From: Vicinamibacteria bacterium
GTDB lineage: Bacteria; Acidobacteriota; Vicinamibacteria; Vicinamibacterales; 2-12-FULL-66-21
Direction: 5' to 3'
Assembly (NCBI GenBank): GCA_025937075.1
Contig: JAICSD010000320.1
Span: 1-5,447 of the forward strand
Length of the DNA stretch: 5,447 nt
Shown here: positions 5,036 through 5,447 of the stretch, one piece after another
Numbering within the stretch: position 1 is the first letter of the stretch
Layout of the letters: each line of letters begins with the position of its first letter
Notes under the pieces: model-generated
Databases searched by the model: none
What the model was told of the DNA's origin: nothing
What the model saw: the letters and a program-made list of their open reading frames with translations, nothing else
Position numbers and translations under genes: made by a program

Positions 5036-5447
5036 CTAGTACTCTACCAGCCTCTTTACACCAGCGACCACCTTGTCGACACTCGGCAGAAAGGCGGCCT
5101 CCAGCGGAGGAGCATACGGCACCGGCGCATCGACGGAGGCGACGCGGAGGATCGGCGCGTCGAGGTGCTCGAACGCTTCCTCCGCGATGATTGCGGCCAG
5201 CTCGCCGCCAATCCCGCCGGTGCGCCGCGCTTCGTACAGGAGCAGCGCGCGGCTCGTGCGCGCGACGGACTCGAGGATGGCGTCGCGGTCGAGCGGCGCG
5301 AGCGTCCTGAGGTCCAGCACCTCGACGCTGACGCCTTCGTCCTCGAGCTGCGTCGCCGCTTCGATCGCCGTGTGCACCATCGCGCCGAATGTGATGATCG
5401 AGGCGTCCGATCCGTTCCTCCGCGTCACGGCCTTTCCGATCGGCACG
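5036..5447 (-). CDS. 2-oxoacid dehydrogenase E1 beta subunit, C-terminal part (5' end outside window)
   Basis: Partial gene: 136 codons plus the TAG at 5038-5036; the open frame continues through the right edge. It is the transketolase C-terminal domain of an E1 beta subunit, the thiamine-diphosphate decarboxylase partner of E1 alpha. Visible family segments are PIGKAVTRRNGSDASIITFG (the entry to the domain), GVSVEVLDLRTLAPLD, LLLYEARRTGGIGGELAAII, EEAFEHLDAPILRVASVDAP and PVPYAPPLEAAFLPSVDKVV. The last is the form I associate with branched-chain/acetoin-type E1 beta rather than classical E. coli-type pyruvate dehydrogenase; this is recognition from memory. The GTG at 5446 should not be taken as a start, because the family is about 320-350 residues long and most of it must lie beyond the edge. 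It heads the visible operon E1 beta, E2, lipB. Confidence 0.92.
   Translation of the reverse strand, partial: VPIGKAVTRRNGSDASIITFGAMVHTAIEAATQLEDEGVSVEVLDLRTLAPLDRDAILESVARTSRALLLYEARRTGGIGGELAAIIAEEAFEHLDAPILRVASVDAPVPYAPPLEAAFLPSVDKVVAGVKRLVEY

Noticed and set aside
1..5447. Mobile element, CRISPR array, toxin-antitoxin, phage or defence genes
   Set aside because: There are no terminal repeats, transposase motifs, spaced repeat units or small paired genes, and all sizeable coding regions are explained by the seven genes listed.

Overview
The window is GC-rich bacterial chromosome, densely coded, and most of it reads as ordinary metabolism rather than a mobile or defence island. I see no tRNA, rRNA, insertion sequence, phage gene or CRISPR array. 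The mix of a branched-chain-type 2-oxoacid dehydrogenase operon with lipB behind it, an HtrA-like protease, an SDR ending in a basic Pro/Arg tail and a divergent malate-dehydrogenase-like protein would suit an Acidobacteriota-type soil bacterium (perhaps Vicinamibacteria). That assignment is an impression from gene content, not a demonstrated placement.

Layout from right to left on the minus strand. The 3' part of an E1 beta gene (2-oxoacid dehydrogenase, from the window edge to 5036) is followed after 49 bases by E2 (4986 to 3685), whose end overlaps the start of lipB by 10 bases (3694 to 3020). This is a functional unit: E1 beta and E2 are parts of one lipoate-dependent complex, and LipB puts the octanoyl precursor of lipoate on lipoyl domains such as the one in this E2. 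After a 101-base gap holding three mutually complementary repeat arms comes an ECF sigma factor (2918 to 2301), with no anti-sigma gene beside it.

The sigma gene converges with a plus-strand gene (1480 to 2304) and their stop codons overlap. The plus-strand protein clearly descends from malate/lactate dehydrogenases but has lost every classical catalytic landmark. A nested 11+7 bp stem-loop lies in its last codons and would also sit just downstream of the sigma stop, so it could end transcription in both directions.

That dehydrogenase-like gene diverges from an SDR oxidoreductase (1449 to 739) across only 30 bases, which appear to hold two overlapping, oppositely directed promoters giving leaderless or nearly leaderless mRNAs. 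Eight bases after the SDR comes an exported HtrA-type serine protease (730 to the left edge), whose complete catalytic triad is visible and whose C-terminus lies outside the window.

The points most worth a second look are the dehydrogenase-like protein without an active site, the compact bidirectional promoter, the stem-loop at the convergent overlap, and the three-arm repeat between lipB and the sigma gene. I found no clearly new multi-gene system.
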